Source: Candidatus Pacearchaeota archaeon (lineage in GTDB: Archaea > Nanoarchaeota > Nanoarchaeia > Pacearchaeales > GW2011-AR1). Taken from it: a DNA stretch of 10,475 bases. The translations under genes were made by a program, and so were the position numbers. The DNA is taken from NCBI GenBank assembly GCA_002686195.1, contig NZAS01000231.1, forward strand, positions 1 to 10,475, read 5' to 3'. Positions 7,101 to 10,475 of this stretch are shown in pieces (within the stretch, counting starts at the first letter, position 1; each line of letters begins with the position of its first letter). The notes below the pieces were generated by a model, which was given only the letters and a program-made list of their open reading frames with translations, had not been told where the DNA came from and did no database searches.

Positions 7101-10100
7101 GCGATAATGGCATTTTACCTTATGAGCCAGATGAAGCAATTGCTGTAGCGACAGCGGTACTTGGTGACATGTTAGAACAATTGAAAGTAGATTTTGCATA
7201 TGATATGCTTGGTAACGGACCCCTTAAGAAGAAATGGGGGCTAATGAATATGGTTTTATCTGATACTATGGGAAAACCCCTCACTACGCACTTTAGAAAA
7301 GCTTTTAATAGAAGGCCTTACGTCGATTTTTATATGAGTCCTGGATCTCTAGATACTCTTGATGCAGAGCCGGAGCTAGCTCTCGGCTCCCTGGCTGACG
7401 CCTTATTTCCCGATCCCCCTCTTCTCAAGCGACAAAAAGGAGCTTTCCCGTCAAAAATAGCAGATTGGTTAGAAGACTATCTAAAGGAGACACTTCCCTC
7501 AACCATTACATTTGATTCAAACAATGAGCTTCAAACGGTTATTTCTTATACTAAAAGCCTGGAAGACGCCGGCGTAGATACATTTAGAGGGGGCATTGAA
7601 TTAACACGACTGGATGATGAATTACTTGGTTATAATACTTCGATTAATGTTATTGGAGACGAAATTACCTTTACAGAAGAAGCGCGCAAATTAAAGCCAG
7701 ATGTTAAACTTTATTTTCAGGACAACTGTAAAGGATTGCAAGCCGACGAAGATGTATCTTCTAACGCGGGAGATGCGTATTCCACCGCATTTAATGTAGA
7801 ACTATACTTATCAGAGCTAATTTCTGATGATGGAAGTTCAATTGGCGCCCACAATCGCGGCTCACAGCCGGCCCAGCCGTGGTCAGTAACATCTTTTAAT
7901 GACAATCACTCTCACACTTACACTCTTGATGGCCATAATAATGGTGTAACATCTTTTAATGACAATCATGAACACCCCATTGAACGTGGTGTGGTTCAAG
8001 AAGTCGAAAACCATACCCATACTTTGGAAGGGGGTGGGGGTGCCGGAAAATCAGTATGGACGCCCGAATTTCTTTCTCTGCCGCGTGACACGAGTCGAAT
8101 TAAAATAGTTGAAAGTATGAACGATAATGTCGCCTTAAACACGAGCTTGGCAGCAATGGTACCCATTTTTCCCCTCCCTCCCTACGCGTCGCAGATGAAA
8201 AAAGTACAAGACAAGCTTATACCGAAAAACAGTAGTACGCTTGAATTGAGAGATATAGATAAAACAACAATTGCCAATAATGAATATAGATTAGTTCCAT
8301 ACGAAAGTGTGAAATATGAGTTTTTATCGGTTGATAGTACTTTGGATGGCATAAATTTTGATAAATATCCAAAATTTGTTGATACATTTCGTACCAAACA
8401 AGATTATCTTCCTCAAATAGTTTTATTAAAAGAGATGATAGAAGAAGAAGGTTCGACTCTTAGTTCCGCGGAACTTAAAACCTTTTACGATAGCATAATG
8501 CAGGACTTATTTATTAAATTTACTGCGGAAGTGGCCACAAACTCGGATTCATATGAATATGGCGCCAAGTTTGATGATTTATCGTATGACGATATTGAAT
8601 ATGTACTCTCCAAAGATTTAGAGGACGCACATATCGTAGACACAGAAGAGCCTGCAGTCGCCGGCACGAACTATTATGATGTTAGAATAAAACTTGATGA
8701 TGATAATCCTTTATATGAATTATTAAATGGTGAGCGTCGCCTTCTTAATAAGGATCAGATCCTTGGAATAAGTAAAATGGAATATACATTGAGCGCTAGT
8801 GGGGTTACTGATAGAGAAAATAGGGTATTTTATTTAGATCCTTTAACTTATGGCGGCTCTTATATCAACCCCCCTATACACATTAAACCTCTTCAAAACA
8901 AAGGATGGTTGGGGTTTGTGGATGTAATGTTTCCCGAGATAAGTCCGTGTAAGCCTTACGCGACCGATTTGATCGATTTTGAAGATATTCAAAAGAAGAT
9001 GGATGATGCCTATCCGAATATTCCGGAAGATTCCCGCCTTCAAGACGATCCAGATTGTGCCGTAGAGGTACCGTATAATAGGATTTTAGATAGAGTAGCT
9101 GCAGCAGGCCTCGAAGGTTTGATTGCCGCCGCAATCCGCATTTATGTAAGTGTAAGTTTTATTAAATCACTCAATACATTCACCAAATTCTATCCAAAAT
9201 TCCCAGAAGTTTGTAGTACCGCCTATGCCTCTTATATTATTGAAGAGATGGAATCTAGTTTTAAAAACCCAGCTGTGGCTATTTTTCAAGGCCCATTTAA
9301 AGATATTGAATTTTGGTATGCATTTTTAGAGCAAGGTGTGCAGTTATATGGACGACGCGTCGATGATGGTGACATATTCGAGCCCCCTGAGGATGTTATA
9401 GATGCTTTGAATAGATTAAACGATATTCAAGAAGAATATGAATATCCCAACAAAGAAGAGTTAAAAGAAGAGCGCGGCCAAATGGCTGGCTTGTTTGAGA
9501 CTTTAAAAAATTATCGAGAATCTAAAAACTATGAAGCGATTCAGGCAACCGAAGCTGATGCCAAGCTTGTTTTTAAAGAACTGGTGATAGAACAACTGAA
9601 TTATATGGGAGAAAAATTTGTTAAAAATCTAGAAATTATTGATTTAGCCCCTGACGTTTATGATTTAGACTATTACCTTCTTCAATATTTAGCTCAAGGA
9701 GGAGAAGGCCTCAATCTGGATCATGAAATCGTGGAGATTTATAAGACCCTTCCAACCGTTCCGTACGAAGAAAATCCCGGGTCAACGGGGCCCTATTACA
9801 CTAACGGTGGAGAATTTGCTTCTTCCGATGGTAATGAATACATAGGTTACTATCATGTGACTACAGATGATGAGGACGGGAGCCCTCTCTATATGGCCGG
9901 AGAATTTCATTCCGATGCAGAACACGACGCTTTAACACCTTTTGCAAATCAAATTACAGTGGAAATCGGAGATATCGCCTCGTATCAGATTACACCAGTG
10001 GATAGTACAACCAACCCCTTTATTATTGAAAAATATATTAGTATAAATGGTACCAAAATGGCGCCATCCACCGGCGTTTTGAACATAACAAGCCAACCAG

Positions 10101-10475
10101 ATCAAAGCTTAAATATCTCGGATGTTTATCCTGGAACTCTAGAGTTGGTCACTGATCCCAATGGCCAAGTAGTTGGTTTAACCGGAGAATTGGGAGTGCG
10201 ATATGGTCTCCAATTTTCAGTAGTTATTAATGGAGTGGGATATCCAATAACGACGGTGGAAGTAGACGCTCTGGATTTAAGATTAAGTCAAGTAGATCCA
10301 TTTTATGGAGATAGTAAGTTATTATTATGTTTAATTAATATGCTTAAAGAAGATGAAAATTTTAGACTTATAGCACACTATGTTTTCCCTTTGAGTAAGT
10401 TAGTATCTACGATGGCAATATATAATAGCGAAGCTTTCCTGCCTTCCATTGGCGAAAAGGTGGTGCCTGTGGGCG
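4145..10475 (+). CDS. Giant multi-domain virion structural protein (partial, at least 2110 aa)
   Basis: I read this frame from the ATG at 4145 to the window edge without a stop; the 3' end lies outside. No enzyme motif is evident. Landmarks in order: a calcium-loop-like DKDGNRLIDVCD at residues 11-22; an acidic helical N-terminal part (about 60-200) with YTTTIEERLLEEPDL and FLEPRAFSRLRLLYSIPYET; VKLIHVRKGLKLYSWYNKI (about 195-215); a CPQPP motif at Cys690 and a PDCRN motif at Cys712; a hydrophobic, then Ala/Gly-rich stretch at about 751-787; a His-rich HxH module at 1255-1292; a YTNGGEF...YIGYYH...GEFH...LTPF block at 1885-1933; beta-rich sequence to about 2045; and a helical end with LLLCLINMLKEDENF and YVFPLSKLVSTMAIYN. 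The N-terminal calcium-like motif, the CPxPP/CRN block and the GYYH block recall very large structural proteins of marine T4-like phages (memory, not search). A baseplate or tail role fits the neighbours. The hydrophobic stretch could contact membrane, but may equally be buried packing. Confidence 0.8.
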   Translation, partial: MAESKFLKYQDKDGNRLIDVCDEVVDVPEVPCDEAACIPSATAIVPNWQLRQSLSPFLNEKTCHYQVPIETPYTTTIEERLLEEPDLTNDEAQESLNERFKEYIEEAVTAFLEGYNKDDGEASKNTIRDAIIWDSETDYFLEPRAFSRLRLLYSIPYETLDAIEEASPETGDETTSGAGEVTYEIDDLKVKLIHVRKGLKLYSWYNKIRTKMEGDNFYHQSGTNLEGVVFDPGAYGDWGIRNGSTLANLLPQLDRFLNTKGYNIAGVGKFGGFTKDKIVKVIFEFSDEYELVKLTVYTEGCSEEPIIFKDKLGPLKREDAWSDPTAMAYLAQLDDMIADLTAREPLPWVEFIKQYTYPAVESIINQGYTNTDPQESAGSCVADALAQEGKQLGEDILDEVFGLGDAIAAQWHKNLCADTPNKVMEEWVKIGLVYDPDEPDVPKTIWSMALEQTYKTLSTDTQNSQAICAQLGAAESFDEIDDLWTQILNNLKFCGLNDLLMSAIQCLLGGVSFEEGMATIIESALRAMSLENFDKLFIGLPPEKQVELQNLAAKKLESGDIFKESSTLQQTSDTLEGKLDIEKLWDDKPLSEEQAKYGEAFTQGDLTVNFMWGDPVADELTTTDASRRTLAKQYDITNPSQSGASNNVLMEAWIQAYLELFSENYLELLDHLNQFPGAQIVAYTIAILDCPQPPTTNPSMVDFIKKTGSPDCRNTFNVVFPPIRNPFGWLPEKKDFTKLLFDAAKYTIQQALLKIIVMVMMKVCEVIGNAACGALGAAGASAAALASGGRTKISDAIRDSICGDEVDQEQLDDTVTDMMSTLGLGAAALADTDQVLNFAGDISSAVTTEELYDAFLCEPSAEFLSITRQIIEYEYPDFAPALPNSDAIKRFFCNMGNLMPAAYKDAMNNFLETYPDEASLTSCINICATPEEIEEFCNLRHQILGSRATPDQIDQLCIPNDDLKDLSDIAQGGLPDLPPMVSDPGCDNGILPYEPDEAIAVATAVLGDMLEQLKVDFAYDMLGNGPLKKKWGLMNMVLSDTMGKPLTTHFRKAFNRRPYVDFYMSPGSLDTLDAEPELALGSLADALFPDPPLLKRQKGAFPSKIADWLEDYLKETLPSTITFDSNNELQTVISYTKSLEDAGVDTFRGGIELTRLDDELLGYNTSINVIGDEITFTEEARKLKPDVKLYFQDNCKGLQADEDVSSNAGDAYSTAFNVELYLSELISDDGSSIGAHNRGSQPAQPWSVTSFNDNHSHTYTLDGHNNGVTSFNDNHEHPIERGVVQEVENHTHTLEGGGGAGKSVWTPEFLSLPRDTSRIKIVESMNDNVALNTSLAAMVPIFPLPPYASQMKKVQDKLIPKNSSTLELRDIDKTTIANNEYRLVPYESVKYEFLSVDSTLDGINFDKYPKFVDTFRTKQDYLPQIVLLKEMIEEEGSTLSSAELKTFYDSIMQDLFIKFTAEVATNSDSYEYGAKFDDLSYDDIEYVLSKDLEDAHIVDTEEPAVAGTNYYDVRIKLDDDNPLYELLNGERRLLNKDQILGISKMEYTLSASGVTDRENRVFYLDPLTYGGSYINPPIHIKPLQNKGWLGFVDVMFPEISPCKPYATDLIDFEDIQKKMDDAYPNIPEDSRLQDDPDCAVEVPYNRILDRVAAAGLEGLIAAAIRIYVSVSFIKSLNTFTKFYPKFPEVCSTAYASYIIEEMESSFKNPAVAIFQGPFKDIEFWYAFLEQGVQLYGRRVDDGDIFEPPEDVIDALNRLNDIQEEYEYPNKEELKEERGQMAGLFETLKNYRESKNYEAIQATEADAKLVFKELVIEQLNYMGEKFVKNLEIIDLAPDVYDLDYYLLQYLAQGGEGLNLDHEIVEIYKTLPTVPYEENPGSTGPYYTNGGEFASSDGNEYIGYYHVTTDDEDGSPLYMAGEFHSDAEHDALTPFANQITVEIGDIASYQITPVDSTTNPFIIEKYISINGTKMAPSTGVLNITSQPDQSLNISDVYPGTLELVTDPNGQVVGLTGELGVRYGLQFSVVINGVGYPITTVEVDALDLRLSQVDPFYGDSKLLLCLINMLKEDENFRLIAHYVFPLSKLVSTMAIYNSEAFLPSIGEKVVPVG
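7367..7389. repeat. Near-perfect 23-nt inverted repeat inside the giant gene
   Basis: GAGCCG (7367-7372) and CGGCTC (7384-7389) flank the perfect 10-bp palindrome GAGCTAGCTC (7373-7382); only T7383 breaks the symmetry. The RNA could form an 11-bp stem with one bulge and almost no loop. It codes for EPELALGS. Regulatory use is not shown. Confidence 0.5.
7886..7968 (+). repeat. Exact 23-bp direct repeat at 60-bp spacing in the HxH module
   Basis: Copies at 7886-7908 and 7946-7968 are identical over 23 bases and start exactly 60 bases (20 codons) apart; flanks differ. Each codes for VTSFNDNH and leads into an HxH pair (His1255/His1257 and His1275/His1277). A third HxH pair, His1290/His1292, follows without the DNA repeat. 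Confidence 0.85.

Noticed and set aside
8030..8053. GGGGAGKS at residues 1296-1303 fits the Walker A pattern GxxxxGK[ST].
   Set aside because: It sits in a Gly linker right after the HxH module, with no Walker B or nucleotide-binding fold nearby; likely a chance match.
8462..8475. Perfect 14-bp palindrome AGTTCCGCGGAACT.
   Set aside because: About 0.6 such palindromes are expected by chance in 10 kb, and no function is suggested by its place in the giant gene.
10042..10049. TATAAATG, close to the T4 late promoter TATAAATA.
   Set aside because: It lies deep in the giant frame with no gene start downstream in the window.

Overview
The window looks like part of the genome of a T4-like tailed phage (myovirus type), most like the marine/aquatic T4-like phages. 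The main evidence is a late sigma factor of the T4 gp55 type, followed by a virion gene block: an M23 endopeptidase, a conserved structural protein and a giant structural protein. All genes are on the + strand and packed with 1-32 nt overlaps or gaps of at most 17 nt. There is no gene-free stretch over 20 bases, no RNA gene, no mobile element, no CRISPR and no convincing promoter, so the whole window reads as one polycistronic unit.

Layout. (1) 1-154: the C-terminal end of a nucleotide-sugar dehydratase/epimerase, probably of the dTDP-glucose 4,6-dehydratase type. (2) 172-1947: a run of small AT-rich genes: a 65-aa conserved small protein, an FmdB-type zinc-ribbon protein, a one-TM protein with an acidic tail, the gp55-like sigma factor, and a 96-aa helical protein. 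(3) 1950-4127: an M23 metallopeptidase with an N-terminal baseplate-like part, then a 340-aa virion-type protein. (4) 4145 to the window end: a single reading frame still open after 2110 codons, with landmarks of a very large multi-domain baseplate/tail structural protein.

How the genes may work together: the sigma factor would direct host RNA polymerase to late promoters, and the adjacent block encodes late virion parts. The M23 enzyme would cut peptidoglycan cross-links at entry or in assembly. The two structural proteins would form part of the baseplate or tail.

The most unusual signals are not extra genes. They are (a) terminator-like hairpins inside coding sequence, the clearest at 3352-3378 and another in the sigma gene at 1226-1253; (b) a strong excess of G+C-only palindromes in DNA of about 40% GC; (c) a His-rich HxH module with an exact 23-bp direct repeat 60 bp apart in the giant gene; (d) a dockerin-like calcium-loop motif at the giant protein's N-terminus; and (e) a possible extra C-terminal helix-turn-helix in the gp55-like sigma. 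Family assignments come from remembered sequence patterns; no database search was run.
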